Below are positions 1 through 8,389 of a stretch of 64,000 nucleotides of DNA, piece after piece. Position numbers and translations under genes: made by a program. How positions within the stretch are numbered: position 1 is the stretch's first letter; each line of letters starts with the position of its first letter. The stretch is from Rubricoccus marinus (GTDB taxonomy: Bacteria; Bacteroidota; Rhodothermia; Rhodothermales; Rubricoccaceae). The stretch lies in the NCBI RefSeq assembly GCF_002257665.1, contig NZ_MQWB01000001.1, forward strand, positions 3,297,119 through 3,361,118, in the 5' to 3' direction. The notes beneath the pieces were generated by a model. The model saw only the letters and a program-made list of their open reading frames with translations. It searched no databases and was not told the origin of the DNA.

Positions 1-1773
1 CGCCTTGCCGTTCGTCTTCGGCTCCGCCGTGCCGTTGACCGCAGCGTCGTGAACCTGCTTGTTCACCAGGCGCTGCTGGATGATGGACAGGAAGTTGAAC
101 CCGAGGTAGTACAGGCTCAGGCCGGACGGGAAGCGGTTGAAGAAGACGAAGAACATCAGCGGCATCATGTACATGATGACCTTCTGCTGCCCGCCCATCG
201 CGGTGCTGCCGCTCATGGACACCTTCATCTGCACGATCATGGAGAGCCCCATGAGCAGCGTGAAGCCTGCCACGAAGTCGCCGTAGAACGGGATCGTAAA
301 CGGCAGGTGCAGGATGGGGTCTGGGGCCGAGAGGTCGGCCGCCCAGAGGAAGCCCTGTTGCCGGAGGACGAGCGTGCTCTGGAAGTAGCGCCAGAGGCTG
401 ATGAGGATGGGGTACTGAAGGAGCATCGGGAGACACCCGCCGAGCGGGTTCACCTTCTCCTCCTTGTACATCTTCATCGTCGCCTCCTGCTGCTTCTGCG
501 GGTCGTCCCCGTACTTCTCCTTGATGGCGGCCATCTTGGGCTGCAGCTCGCGCATCTTCGCCGCGTTCTTGTAGCTCGCGGCCGTCAGCGGCCACAGGAG
601 GAGCTTGACCAGAAGCGCGAAGACGAGGATCGCAAGCCCGAAGCTAGAGATGATCCCCGTCAGGAAGTTGATCGTCGGCGCGATGAGGTAGCGCGCGATG
701 GGCCGCGTGATGGTCTCGCCGAAGCCGAAGTCCACGACGTCGTACAGGTCCAGCGCCGCCAGCCGCCGGAGCTCGACGGGTCCCATGTAGAGCGTGAACT
801 CCGCCTTCTGGTTCGCCCCGAGGGCGGGCATCTCCATCGTGGCGGTGTAGTCCTGCGCGAACTCGCCGCCGTCAGCCTCGCCGATCTGTGCCGCCGTGAG
901 GCGGGCGCCAGAGGTCTCCGTCCCCTCGCCGGGGAGGATGGAGGCGAGGAAGAACTTGGTCTTGACCGCCACCCACTGGATCTGGCCGGTCGCGTCGAGC
1001 GGCTCCAGCGTGCCCTCTTCGCTCAGGCGCAGCACGCTCGTATCGCCGCCGTAGCGCATGTAAGCGCCGGCCTGCGTGGTCTCCTGCTGAGCGTCGCCCT
1101 CCGCCAGAGGCAGCGCGCCGTCCCACGTCACGTCGTAGCCGTTGCCCTGCTGGAGGATGTCCGTCCCGGGCGTTTCGACGCGGAAGCCGACCTCGTACTC
1201 GTCGGGCGAGAAGGTGTAGACGAGGCGGAGCGCGCCTGTCCCGATGGGTGCCTCAAACGCGATCTCGCGCGGCGCGTCGGTCACGCGCAACGTGTCGCCC
1301 TCGAACACGCCGCCGTCCACGACGGGCTGGAAGTTCAGCGTCCGCGTGTCCACGTACGCGCCCTGCGGCGGGTTGAAGCCGAGGGCGAACGCGCCCACGG
1401 AGTCCGCGATCAACTCGACCGGCTCGCCTGTGACGGCGTTGCTGTACCGCAGGAGCTGGAGCGAGCGGAACGTGCCGCCGCGCGTGGAGAACGTCGCCCT
1501 CTGGCGATCCGAGAGCACGACGACCTCGCGCGTGGTGCCGCCGGTGGCACCTGCGAAGAGGGAGTCCGTCGGCGCGCGGAGCGCGATGGACTCGTCGGCC
1601 TCTGGCGCCGGCCCGATGGACGGCTCGCCGGCGGCTTCGACCGCCTCCGCGGTTTGGTCCACGGTCGCCTCGTCCTCCGGGCGGGGCGTCTGGGTGAGCA
1701 TCCAGACGAGGAGGAGGAGCGAGATCAGCAGGATGCCGAATACGGCACTGCGGTCGAGGCCCTGAGATTCCAC
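1..1773 (-). CDS. yidC: Membrane protein insertase YidC (3' end beyond window)
   Basis: Inserts and folds proteins in the inner membrane, alone or with SecYEG. The first 591 residues are visible; the C-terminus runs off the window. An N-terminal membrane anchor (FGILLISLLLLVW, about residues 12-24) is followed by an acidic Pro/Ala-rich linker and a periplasmic beta-rich domain. The conserved 60KD_IMP core then begins near residue 370, with helices around FLTGIISSFGLAILVFALLVK, the cytoplasmic hairpin rich in Lys/Glu (ELQPKMAAIKEKYGDDP) and the later membrane segments ending at NFLSIIQQRLVNKQ. The start is GTG at 1773; no in-frame ATG lies between it and the rnpA stop 31 bp upstream. Gene order rpmH-rnpA-yidC is the classical one, but no yidD gene sits between rnpA and yidC. 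Identification is secure. Confidence 0.96.
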   Translation of the reverse strand, partial: MESQGLDRSAVFGILLISLLLLVWMLTQTPRPEDEATVDQTAEAVEAAGEPSIGPAPEADESIALRAPTDSLFAGATGGTTREVVVLSDRQRATFSTRGGTFRSLQLLRYSNAVTGEPVELIADSVGAFALGFNPPQGAYVDTRTLNFQPVVDGGVFEGDTLRVTDAPREIAFEAPIGTGALRLVYTFSPDEYEVGFRVETPGTDILQQGNGYDVTWDGALPLAEGDAQQETTQAGAYMRYGGDTSVLRLSEEGTLEPLDATGQIQWVAVKTKFFLASILPGEGTETSGARLTAAQIGEADGGEFAQDYTATMEMPALGANQKAEFTLYMGPVELRRLAALDLYDVVDFGFGETITRPIARYLIAPTINFLTGIISSFGLAILVFALLVKLLLWPLTAASYKNAAKMRELQPKMAAIKEKYGDDPQKQQEATMKMYKEEKVNPLGGCLPMLLQYPILISLWRYFQSTLVLRQQGFLWAADLSAPDPILHLPFTIPFYGDFVAGFTLLMGLSMIVQMKVSMSGSTAMGGQQKVIMYMMPLMFFVFFNRFPSGLSLYYLGFNFLSIIQQRLVNKQVHDAAVNGTAEPKTNGKA

Positions 1774-1804
1774 GGAAAGCGGGGGTAGGGAGCGGGAGCC
1801 GTCG

Positions 1805-2377
1805 CTACGGCGCGGCGGCGTCCGGGGTGCGCTCGGTCTCGCCAGAGGCGGGACGGGCGGCCTCTGGCGCGCGCCGGCCGCCAGAGGCGAGGCGCCGCGC
1901 GAGGCGGTCGAGCGCGAGAGGAAGGTCGCGGCGGAGGTCGGCGGAGGCGGTGGCCTCGTTGCCCCGGAAGAGCAGCATCAGCGTGAGCGCCTGCCCGGGG
2001 TGGAGCTCCATCGCGGCGAAGAGGCCGTGCTGGTGCCGCCGGAAGGTCTCGCGGAGGTGCCGCCGGAGCGTCGTGCGGCCGGCGTTGGTGCGGGCGCGGC
2101 GCCCGGGCGCGAAGCCGACTTGGAACGGCGTGCGCTCACCGGTGGCCTCTTGCGGCACGAGCCGCCACTTGAGCCGCACCACGCCGACGGCGAGGCTGGA
2201 CACGTCGGTCCGGCGCCGGTCGAAGAGCGGGCGGATAAGCCGCCGCCGCTTGAGCCGCCGCGTACGCGGGAAGGTCTCCGCAGCGCCAGAGGCGCGGGCC
2301 TCGTGGGCGCTGGCCCCGTCGGCACTCGTGCCCGAGGCGTGCGGGTCGGCCTCTGGCGGGCGGCCCGCCGGACTCAC
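1805..2377 (-). CDS. rnpA: Ribonuclease P protein component
   Basis: Protein subunit of RNase P, which trims the 5' leader of pre-tRNAs. At 190 residues it is longer than the usual ~120. The conserved part starts near residue 36 ([17 protein letters not shown]) and includes the basic RNR-type helix, here diverged to [16 protein letters not shown]. About 35 extra N-terminal residues and a ~30-residue C-terminal tail are Ala/Pro/Gly-rich and partly encoded by the CCTCTGGCG repeat. The chosen start is GTG at 2377, which overlaps the rpmH stop by four bases (GTGA), giving translational coupling; an internal start would shorten the extension. Assignment rests on the basic motif and its position directly behind rpmH. 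Confidence 0.88.
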   Translation of the reverse strand: MSPAGRPPEADPHASGTSADGASAHEARASGAAETFPRTRRLKRRRLIRPLFDRRRTDVSSLAVGVVRLKWRLVPQEATGERTPFQVGFAPGRRARTNAGRTTLRRHLRETFRRHQHGLFAAMELHPGQALTLMLLFRGNEATASADLRRDLPLALDRLARRLASGGRRAPEAARPASGETERTPDAAAP

Positions 2378-2529
2378 TTGCCCGGCTTGGCGTCGCTGAT
2401 GGTCAGCTTGTGACGGCCCTTCGCGCGGCGACGCGCGAGGAGGCTGCGGCCATTCTTGGTCGCCATCTTGGAACGGAAGCCGTGCTTGTTGGCGCGCTTG
2501 CGTCGGCTGGGCTGGTAGGTGCGCTTCAT
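2374..2529 (-). CDS. rpmH: 50S ribosomal protein L34
   Basis: A 51-residue, very basic protein of the large ribosomal subunit. The sequence starts [19 protein letters not shown] and contains [19 protein letters not shown], the family signature over its whole length, with a short C-terminal tail (ISDAKPGK). First gene of the rpmH-rnpA-yidC set; its stop overlaps the rnpA start. The 268 bp upstream (2530-2797), shared with the divergent tRNA genes, should hold its promoter, but I see no convincing -35/-10 pair there. Confidence 0.97.
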   Translation of the reverse strand: MKRTYQPSRRKRANKHGFRSKMATKNGRSLLARRRAKGRHKLTISDAKPGK

Positions 2530-2797
2530 CGGTCGGGGAGGTCGGGGCGGGGCGTGATCACGGCCCTGCGACAAAAAAGCCGTCCTCGGGCTCACGGCGC
2601 GCGGAAGTGCGCGGAGGCGAGCTGCCGCTAGACAAGCGGCGGGCGGGACGGCCGGGGCGCAAGATACAGGGCCGCCGCGTGCGCTCCGTGAAGCCGGTTT
2701 GACTTCGCACACCAGGCGTCTTGCCCCGCGCGCCGCCGCAGGCGTACCTTGGGCGCCCCTCCAAACGGGTCCCGACCCGTACCTGGAGGCGCCGAGC

Positions 2798-2870
2798 GCG
2801 GGAATAGCTCAGTTGGTAGAGCATCAGCTTCCCAAGCTGGAGGTCGCGGGTTCGAATCCCGTTTCCCGCC
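2798..2870 (+). tRNA. tRNA-Gly (anticodon CCC)
   Basis: Cloverleaf folded by hand: acceptor GCGGGAA pairs with TTCCCGC at 2863-2869, D-arm AGCTCAGTTGGTAGAGC, anticodon stem TCAGC/GCTGG with loop TTCCCAA (anticodon CCC, reads GGG), T-arm with GGTTCGAATCC. CCA is not encoded. It stands 38 bp before tRNA-Val. Confidence 0.95.
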
Positions 2871-2878
2871 CCCTGGTC

Positions 2879-2905
2879 GCCTCTGGCGCCAGAGGCGGAT
2901 TTTTT
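2879..2905 (+). terminator. Hairpin plus T-run between two tRNA genes, built from the iterated palindrome
   Basis: GCCTCTGGCGCCAGAGGC (2879-2896) is perfectly self-complementary and is followed by GGA and six T (2900-2905), the layout of an intrinsic terminator. The stem is one copy of the 16-bp palindrome repeated across the window. It would separate transcription of tRNA-Gly from tRNA-Val, or attenuate read-through. Confidence 0.6.
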
Positions 2906-2908
2906 GTC

Positions 2909-2982
2909 GGGCGGTTAGCTCAGTTGGTTAGAGCACTTCGTTTACACCGAAGGGGTCCGGGGTTCGAGTCCCTGACCGCCCA
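2909..2982 (+). tRNA. tRNA-Val (anticodon TAC), integration target
   Basis: Acceptor GGGCGGT pairs with ACCGCCC (2975-2981), discriminator A. D-arm AGCTCAGTTGGTTAGAGC; anticodon stem CTTCG/CGAAG with loop TTTACAC (anticodon TAC); T-arm GGTTCGAGTCC. The last bases, from 2971, recur at 24811, so a mobile element entered here and left the tRNA gene intact. Confidence 0.95.
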
Positions 2983-2985
2983 CAC
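2971..2985 (+). other. attL core
   Basis: CCTGACCGCCCACAC, identical to 24811-24825 in the same orientation. It covers the 3' acceptor strand of tRNA-Val plus three bases beyond it. Flanking bases differ on both sides, so 15 bp is the full identity. Confidence 0.85.
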
Positions 2986-3030
2986 TACCAGGCCGTAAGG
3001 TCTTGCGCGCCAAGGGGGTATGCCTCCGGC

Positions 3031-3051
3031 GGTACAACATGGGTACAACAA
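3031..3051 (+). repeat. Left copy of the 21-bp end repeat (putative integrase arm site)
   Basis: GGTACAACATGGGTACAACA plus one A, itself two direct GGTACAACA units separated by TG. The same 21 bp occur at 24676-24696 in the same orientation. It starts 46 bp inside the attL core, a position typical for arm-type binding sites of tyrosine integrases. Confidence 0.7.
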
Positions 3052-3106
3052 TCGCCCGAAACGCCTGATCCGGGGCCGGGTCCACACCGAGCACACGGGC
3101 CTCGAC

Positions 3107-3847
3107 ATGAGCCTTCATGACCTGATGGGAACGGGCGGCCTAGCGGAGACGATGCGGCTCGTACGAGAGCAGCTCGCCGCGGCCTCGCACCCGCTCACGG
3201 ATCTGCCCGACTTCTCCTCCCTCGGCTCGTCGCTCCAGAGGATCAACGCGAGCAACCGGGCTCTGGCGGAGACGTTCGCCGAGGTGGGCAGGATCGCAAC
3301 GGTGCCAATGCTCTCCCTCTCTGCCCTCGACGCCGCGAAGGCGCTCGCAGCCGTCCAGACCGCTGGCCGTCCAGAAGATGTTATAGGCGTCTCCGCCGGA
3401 GTGGGCACGGCACTTGAGTCCGCTTTTGCGCCTCTGGCGCGGCAGATGCAGGTCGCGAGCGAGGCAATTCGGGCGGCCAACGGTGAGCTACCCTTCGGAG
3501 GCCAGTTCGCTCAGGCGATCTCGCCCCTTGAGTGGGTGAACGAGGCCAATACGCGGGTCCTCGAAGCGATCGAGACAGGAGAGACAGAAGCCATCTCGGC
3601 CGCTCTGAAACCGGACCGGGAGTCCGAACCGGCTCACGATGGCGCAGTGGATCTCGGCGTCAAGGGTGTCAGAGCGGAGCCTGCAGCTAAGGCTCTCTTC
3701 ATGGAGGTCTATCTCGGGTGGCTCGCCTTTGTTGTCGTCGCGATCACGGCTCAGTACGGAACGCAGGCTGGAGTCCAAGCCCTCGTCGCCTCCCTGAGCG
3801 CGATGATGCTCGACCAAGTCAGGAAGTCTCAGGAGGAGCAGCCGTAG
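3107..3847 (+). CDS. Hypothetical protein with C-terminal membrane segments
   Basis: Function not recognised. With the ATG at 3107 (MSLHDLMGTGGL) the product has 246 residues; an upstream ATG at 3020 would run through the end repeat and is less likely. Most of the chain is Ala/Leu-rich and probably helical (LAAASHPLTDLPDFSSLGSSL, AVQTAGRPEDVIGV). The C-terminus holds two likely membrane helices, around YLGWLAFVVVAITAQYG and VQALVASLSAMML, ending in a charged tail DQVRKSQEEQP. It is the first gene inside the element and reads away from the tRNA, a usual place for accessory cargo. Only one copy of the CCTCTGGCG repeat is present, fewer than in neighbouring chromosomal genes. Confidence 0.65.
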   Translation: MSLHDLMGTGGLAETMRLVREQLAAASHPLTDLPDFSSLGSSLQRINASNRALAETFAEVGRIATVPMLSLSALDAAKALAAVQTAGRPEDVIGVSAGVGTALESAFAPLARQMQVASEAIRAANGELPFGGQFAQAISPLEWVNEANTRVLEAIETGETEAISAALKPDRESEPAHDGAVDLGVKGVRAEPAAKALFMEVYLGWLAFVVVAITAQYGTQAGVQALVASLSAMMLDQVRKSQEEQP

Positions 3848-3913
3848 AGCACCATGCGCCGATGATGGTGCTGCCTCTCGCGCTCGCTCACACCATCATT
3901 TACCATCATCGCG

Positions 3914-4825
3914 ATGCTCGACGGCCAACCCTCGGAGGGTCCAGACCGCGAGGCGCTCACGCCAGAGGCCCCTCCTACTACGTGGCACGTCTGCCAAGTA
4001 TGCCTAAAGAGGCCGGCCGACAGCCCGGAGCACGTGCCGCCTCAGAGCACGGGCAACAGGGTGAGAATGAAGGCTCAGGCCTACGGGCACAAGAGCGGCC
4101 AGTACGACAACTCGCACACGGTCTACGGGGGGCTCAGCATCCGGTCTCTCTGTCAGAGGTGCAACAACAGGCTCGGCGTGCAAGTCGGAACCGAATTCAG
4201 CGAGTTCGCGAAGCGGGTGCGCCGCTCAGGGAAGCTGGTCACAGCGGGGAGCCGCGCCTACGTCGAGGCTGAGAACGTCTACCCTCAGCGTATCGCACGG
4301 CAGTTTTACCTCACGTTCCTCTCGCTGTGTAGACCCGGCCGCACCGAGTCGAATGATGCGATCCGAGAGTTTGTGCGCTACGGAGAGGAGCCGCTGCCGT
4401 CGGACGCGCCTCGCCCGTCGCTCTACCTCAACAAGTCGAACACGTATCGTGCGGCGTCTTTCGCCTCCATGTTCTCGGCCAACGGTAAAGGGTGGGCGTG
4501 GGCTGGTTGCGAGTTCGCCTTTCCAGGTCTCGGCGTGATCATGACGCTGCCCGAAGAGGAGATGCGCGGTCGCGCGCCGCTCTCTCTCATCGGCGAGACT
4601 GTCGACGTGAGGGAGTGGGCGGAGTACGGTTTCAAGGAGCGAGCTACCGTCAGGCTCGAACTCCCTGTCTTCCGGGTGGAGCACCCGCATCCGCTCGCCT
4701 TCGGCAAGGAGCGCCAAGCCGAGCGTTGGCAAGAGGAGCAGGGCATCGTGTGGATGCTCGGCGCGGAAGACGAGTCGGACGAACTGCTCAAGGCCAGTGG
4801 CTCTGTCCTCTGGCACGCTGGGTAA
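3914..4825 (+). CDS. HNH_5-like endonuclease domain protein
   Basis: 303 residues. The first 80 carry a zinc-finger nuclease pattern: CQVC near residue 28, then EHVPP, and later CQRCNNRLG. That spacing matches HNH_5-type (beta-beta-alpha metal) endonucleases, where the EH(V/I)xP histidine and the final Asn/His act in catalysis. The remaining ~200 residues have no motif I know and may bind a target. Preceded by an imperfect stem (ATGATGGTG at 3862 with CACCATCAT at 3891). In mobile-element cargo such proteins often act in defence or homing; which applies here is open. The body of the gene is almost free of the CCTCTGGCG repeat, as expected for recent arrival. Confidence 0.7.
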   Translation: MLDGQPSEGPDREALTPEAPPTTWHVCQVCLKRPADSPEHVPPQSTGNRVRMKAQAYGHKSGQYDNSHTVYGGLSIRSLCQRCNNRLGVQVGTEFSEFAKRVRRSGKLVTAGSRAYVEAENVYPQRIARQFYLTFLSLCRPGRTESNDAIREFVRYGEEPLPSDAPRPSLYLNKSNTYRAASFASMFSANGKGWAWAGCEFAFPGLGVIMTLPEEEMRGRAPLSLIGETVDVREWAEYGFKERATVRLELPVFRVEHPHPLAFGKERQAERWQEEQGIVWMLGAEDESDELLKASGSVLWHAG

Positions 4826-4873
4826 AAGTGCAGGCGCCTTGCGTAGGTTCGTTGGCTCCTGACCGCCAGACCG

Positions 4874-5275
4874 ATGCCGAAGACGCCTGCTCACCTCCGA
4901 TCCCTCCCCCCTGCCCTCGCGGCCTCGCTCACGCCAGAGGCCTCGCGCGAGCTCGCGGACTACCGCACCGGGCAGGAGCGGCGCAGGCGCGCGCGAGACG
5001 CGGGCGGATGGGCGGCCGACCCGGGGGGCGTCCCGCCGTTCCTGCAGGCGGCCGAGGCGGAGGCCTCTGGCGCGGCGGACCTCTGGCGGCGGCTGCCGAT
5101 GCCGGGACCCGGCGGCGGGTTCAGTGACGCGGAGGTCCTCGATGCCGGAAAGAAGTGCGGACTCTCGGCTGAGTCCACGCGCGAGGCGCTCGACGCGCTG
5201 CGCCGGGCCGAGCTGGTCGCATTCGCCTCTGGCGGCGGGGTCGTGACGGTCGGACCGGCGGGCGTGGACGGATGA
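4874..5275 (+). CDS. Hypothetical protein, winged-helix-like C-terminus
   Basis: 133 residues, no family recognised. The N-terminal half is rich in Arg/Ala and includes EASRELADYRTGQERRRRARDAGG, probably helical. The C-terminal ~55 residues (FSDAEVLDAGKKCGLSAESTREALDALRRAELVAFASGGGVVTVGP) read like a small winged helix: helix, turn, helix, then a beta pair. The stop overlaps the next ATG by four bases (ATGA at 5272-5275), so both are likely one operon. Three copies of the genome-wide repeat lie within it. Confidence 0.6.
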   Translation: MPKTPAHLRSLPPALAASLTPEASRELADYRTGQERRRRARDAGGWAADPGGVPPFLQAAEAEASGAADLWRRLPMPGPGGGFSDAEVLDAGKKCGLSAESTREALDALRRAELVAFASGGGVVTVGPAGVDG

Positions 5276-5652
5276 GGCGAGACCTCGACCTGATCCGGGA
5301 GATCCTTTTTGCCGTGGAAGCCAACGGACCGGGAGTGCAACTCGACTCCCTCGGCTTCCACCGCGACCGAGACGACGACCTCACCATCGCCGCCAGCGGC
5401 TACCACGTCGACCTCATGCTCGATGCCGGGTTCGTCGTCGGCCAGACCTTTGGGAGCAACGGGACGGCCTACCTCGATTGGTACGTCGCGCGTCTCACGC
5501 ACGACGGCGCGGACTACCTCGACTCCGTCCGCAGCCCTGAAGTGTACCGGCAGACGAAGAAGGGGCTCGCGAAGGTCGGTGGCTCCGCTGGGCTCGCAGT
5601 CGTGAAGCAACTGGCGGGGAGCATCTCGGCGCAGCTGATCGGTCTCGGGTGA
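5272..5652 (+). CDS. DUF2513 family protein
   Basis: 126 residues. The start MRRDLDLIREILFAVEAN, the central YHVDLMLDAGFVVG and the tail LTHDGADYLDSVRSPEVYRQTKKGL are the hallmarks of DUF2513, a small family common in phages and integrative elements that looks like a winged-helix DNA-binding fold. No biochemical role is established. Translationally coupled to the gene before it. The last ~25 residues (VVKQLAGSISAQLIGL) are hydrophobic, as in many members, and could be a membrane-contacting tail. Confidence 0.75.
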   Translation: MRRDLDLIREILFAVEANGPGVQLDSLGFHRDRDDDLTIAASGYHVDLMLDAGFVVGQTFGSNGTAYLDWYVARLTHDGADYLDSVRSPEVYRQTKKGLAKVGGSAGLAVVKQLAGSISAQLIGLG

Positions 5653-5679
5653 CGCGAGATTGAACACAGGGCGGCTCGT

Positions 5680-6387
5680 TCAACGGCGCGCGGTGACGGC
5701 CGAGATAGCAGACCGAACCGCCGAGAGGGTCGAGGACCACGAAGCGCGGACGCGCCCTCCCGCCTCGCTGTTTTGCGTGATCAATCCAGGCGACTTGCAG
5801 GACTGATCGCGTGCTAGGTCCTGCAGCTGCCGAAGCTCACTGTTCTGCTTTTCGAGCGCCTCCCGGATCCCTTTGAGTTCCTTCTCCAACGGAGACCAGT
5901 GGAGCATCATCCCGCGGTACTGCTCCAGGTCGATCGTGGTCTTCTCCTCGACGGTGCGGCTGCCGAAGCGGTAGGTCGCTGTGACGGAAAATTGCACCGG
6001 CATCGCGTCGCGGAGCGAGTCGTCTCTGAACAGGTCGTGTCCGACGCCGAGACCGTAAACGATCTCAGACCCTGGTGAGAACGAGGCTGTACCTACAGTA
6101 AACAGCTGAGAGGCCGAGATGTCCCGGCCGTCTCTGCCCCACTGGTGGAAAGAGCGGTCCATCTGGAGCCGTAGATCGTGAGCTACTGTCGTGCCTCCGT
6201 TCCGCACACGGAGGTAGTACGTCGCCCCCTCATTGAAGGTCTCGACGATGACGTGCGGCCTGGTCAGGGCCTCGCTCTGCTCACGCATGGCCTCTACCGC
6301 CGCTTCGTTCGCGAGCAAAATCCGCCTGGTGGTCCACGCGTACCACGCCGTCACGAAAAGCAGAAGAGCGGTGAGGATCTCGGTCAC
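5680..6387 (-). CDS. Hypothetical single-pass membrane protein
   Basis: 235 residues, unknown function. An N-terminal membrane helix (ILTALLLFVTAWYAWTT, residues 4-20) leads into a short helical linker and a beta-rich domain (HVIVETFNEGATYYLRVRNGGTTVAHDLRL) that resembles small Ig-like cytosolic or periplasmic domains. Near residue 165 a coiled-coil-like stretch begins (LEKELKGIREALEKQNSELRQLQDLA). The gene contains no CCTCTGGCG repeat and less extreme third-position GC than its neighbours, both pointing to recent acquisition. Its 28-bp tail-to-tail spacing with DUF2513 leaves little room for a terminator. Confidence 0.65.
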   Translation of the reverse strand: MTEILTALLLFVTAWYAWTTRRILLANEAAVEAMREQSEALTRPHVIVETFNEGATYYLRVRNGGTTVAHDLRLQMDRSFHQWGRDGRDISASQLFTVGTASFSPGSEIVYGLGVGHDLFRDDSLRDAMPVQFSVTATYRFGSRTVEEKTTIDLEQYRGMMLHWSPLEKELKGIREALEKQNSELRQLQDLARDQSCKSPGLITQNSEAGGRVRASWSSTLSAVRSAISAVTARR

Positions 6388-6438
6388 GATGTCGTGTTGG
6401 GCGATGAACGGTCTCCTAGCGTGTCTGCAGACACGTAG

Positions 6439-6456
6439 GCCTCTGGCGCCAGAGGC
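6439..6456. terminator. Iterated palindrome after the 6458-7165 gene
   Basis: GCCTCTGGCGCCAGAGGC, an 18-bp perfect palindrome two bases beyond the stop of the upstream minus-strand gene and before the start of the next. No T-run follows, so termination is a guess from position. Confidence 0.4.
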
Positions 6457-6457
6457 T

Positions 6458-7165
6458 CTACACGGCGTGGCTTCTCCCGCTTCGAAGCAGGCCTGTTAGC
6501 CTGTGATAGCGGTCGGACAGGTAGTACACCTCCCAATCCGAGAACACCGAATAGGTACGGTCGCTCTCGCGGTAGAGCACCCCGGGCTCGAGCACAAATG
6601 CCGACCGAGCGAGCCGCCGCATGACTCCAGGGATGGCATCGGCGCTCACGTCTAGCTCAGCGCAGATCTCCCCCTCGGCGGCCTCCTTGTGTCGCCCGAA
6701 CCAGACGTCCACATCCTCGTCCCCCCTCTCGTTTTCTGACTCGTGCGCGTCGAGGATCGCGAGGACTCTGATCTCACGGTAAGAGAGCGAGTCGAGCGTC
6801 GAGACCAACTCCTCGTATTCGTCGCTGCCAGCGATGGCGTCTTCTCGGACCGCCCCTAGAAGGAGATCGGCCAAAAGCCTGGTCTTCTCTCTGCGACGCG
6901 CCCGCATCGCCGCAGCGTAGGTAGAGAAGAAGGCATGGAGGAAGTCTTCCGACTCGATGACCTCCGATGTGAGCTCCACCTGGCCGAGCGCGAGGCCGTC
7001 TAAAAACGTCCGGGCTCGGTCCTCTCGGATGGCTTCTAGCTTGCCGACGATGGCGACGTCGGCCGCCGATCCGATCCCGAACGGGATGAGTTGCACGAGC
7101 GCGCGCACGGGCGTCGACGCTTCGTAGCGACTGGCGAGGCGGATCGCGAGCGTGTTCTCTTCCAT
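6458..7165 (-). CDS. Hypothetical helical cargo protein
   Basis: 235 residues, no family recognised with confidence. The N-terminus has a Gly/Ala-rich hydrophobic stretch (ALVQLIPFGIGSAADVAIVGKL) followed by helices (REDRARTFLDGLALG, FLHAFFSTYAAAMRARRREKTRLLADLLLGAV). The second half (REIRVLAILDAHESE, CAELDVSADAIPGVMRRLARSAFVLEPGVL) resembles a winged-helix reader, and the end (YYLSDRYHRLTGLL) is aromatic-rich. Such a build, hydrophobic N-terminus plus C-terminal HTH-like part, recurs in phage-borne accessory genes. Like its neighbour at 5680 it lacks the CCTCTGGCG repeat entirely. Confidence 0.6.
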   Translation of the reverse strand: MEENTLAIRLASRYEASTPVRALVQLIPFGIGSAADVAIVGKLEAIREDRARTFLDGLALGQVELTSEVIESEDFLHAFFSTYAAAMRARRREKTRLLADLLLGAVREDAIAGSDEYEELVSTLDSLSYREIRVLAILDAHESENERGDEDVDVWFGRHKEAAEGEICAELDVSADAIPGVMRRLARSAFVLEPGVLYRESDRTYSVFSDWEVYYLSDRYHRLTGLLRSGRSHAV

Positions 7166-7215
7166 CGGTACGGCCAGGAGCGGGGCGCCAGGCTACGGCG
7201 CCCCGTCCGCTTCGG

Positions 7216-8352
7216 TTACACCATCGCCGCCTCGACGGCCGCCCGGCTCCCGCTCGCGTAAGCCTCCTCTTCGATCATCTCGCGCTCGGCTTCGCGCCAG
7301 AGGCCGCGCACGGCGTTCGCCACGCCGAGGATCTCGACGTTGACCCCGCGCGTCGTGCGCTCCGCTGTGCCGCCGGTCACGGCCGTGATGCGGACCCGAA
7401 CCGGGGTGCCCTCGCGCGTGACCGTCCCGGCGCCAGAGGCCCGGAGGAGCGGGCCGAGCCACGCCGCGTGCTTCTGTTGGATGTAGCCGACGAGGACCGC
7501 GCCGCGGCGGGCGCGCGTCTCGTCTCGGTTGTCTCCGTGGGGCGCCGCGAGGACCGCGATGCGCGAGGGCTGCCCATCGCCCTCTGGCGTCACGTGCAGG
7601 ACCGTGGGGAGCGGAGCGGCGCCAGAGGCCTCCACATGGGCCGCGGCCGTCGCGATGCGGCCCTGCAAGCCGGAGACGCCGGAGAGCTTGGACGGGATGC
7701 GGAGCGAGGACGCGCCCGCGCGGACGCTGTAGGCCTCGCTCCGCTCCATCTTGAGGCCGAGCGGGAAGGTGGCGCCCGTGGCGACCCAGTGCGCGTACAC
7801 GTCGGCGGCGTCGGCCTCGACGGCGTCCTCGCGCGTGAGCCGGGCGAAGACGGCACCGTCCGCGACCGCACCGGCCACAGCGGGCGCCTCCAGTCCCTCG
7901 CGGGCCTCGGAGCCGGAGGCTGCGACCGCGCGGGCCTCGGGTGTGATGGCCTCTGGCGCGAGCGCGGCCTCCATCTGATCCGCCAGAGGCGAGGCGAAGG
8001 TCGTGAACACCGCGTCGGGCTCGGACTCGCGGAGGATGCGCGAGAGCTGGTCGGCCTCGGGGCGCGTGAGGAAGCGCGCGACGATGTGCGCCGTCTTCGG
8101 GTCGAAGCGCTCGGACTGTGCGCGGCGGGCTACGCTGTAGGTGGCGTGAGAGGGGGCGCTCGCGAGGTAGTCCGCGGCGCGCTCGGCCTCCAACTCGCGG
8201 AGGCAGGCGCGGCAGAGCGTCTCGCCGTGGACGGGGAAGAGCGGGGCGTCTTCGGCTCCGCAGTAGGAGCACTCAGGGGCGGCCTCTGGCGCGTCGTGCG
8301 AGGTGTGGAGCGCGTCGAAGTCGGAGGCGGAGAGCGGAGCGGTGCGGGGCAT
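7216..8352 (-). CDS. Hypothetical protein with N-terminal zinc ribbon
   Basis: 378 residues from the ATG at 8352, which lies 38 bp downstream of a good promoter (TACCTT at 8390-8395). Around residues 28-50 a CSYCG...LCRAC pair forms a four-cysteine zinc ribbon. The rest is Ala/Arg/Glu-rich with a late beta-rich domain (GTPVRVRITAVTGGTAERTTRGVNVEILGV). No function is recognised. It is transcribed divergently from a small HTH-like gene across an operator-like palindrome, so it is probably regulated by that element switch. It is dense in the CCTCTGGCG repeat (PEA, ASG and LWR tripeptides), unlike the two genes beside it, so it has shared this genome's habits for longer. Confidence 0.65.
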   Translation of the reverse strand: MPRTAPLSASDFDALHTSHDAPEAAPECSYCGAEDAPLFPVHGETLCRACLRELEAERAADYLASAPSHATYSVARRAQSERFDPKTAHIVARFLTRPEADQLSRILRESEPDAVFTTFASPLADQMEAALAPEAITPEARAVAASGSEAREGLEAPAVAGAVADGAVFARLTREDAVEADAADVYAHWVATGATFPLGLKMERSEAYSVRAGASSLRIPSKLSGVSGLQGRIATAAAHVEASGAAPLPTVLHVTPEGDGQPSRIAVLAAPHGDNRDETRARRGAVLVGYIQQKHAAWLGPLLRASGAGTVTREGTPVRVRITAVTGGTAERTTRGVNVEILGVANAVRGLWREAEREMIEEEAYASGSRAAVEAAMV

Positions 8353-8389
8353 GTCTGGTGCCCTTTCAGGCGGCTTGGTTGGTGATTCC

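Noticed and set aside
49-1788. Long open frame on the plus strand opposite yidC
   Set aside because: Arg/His/Leu-rich product without family features. GC-rich third positions keep the mirror frame of a real gene open; yidC on the other strand has all family motifs.
2699-2998. Open frames across the two tRNA genes
   Set aside because: The region folds into two clear tRNAs; no coding features.
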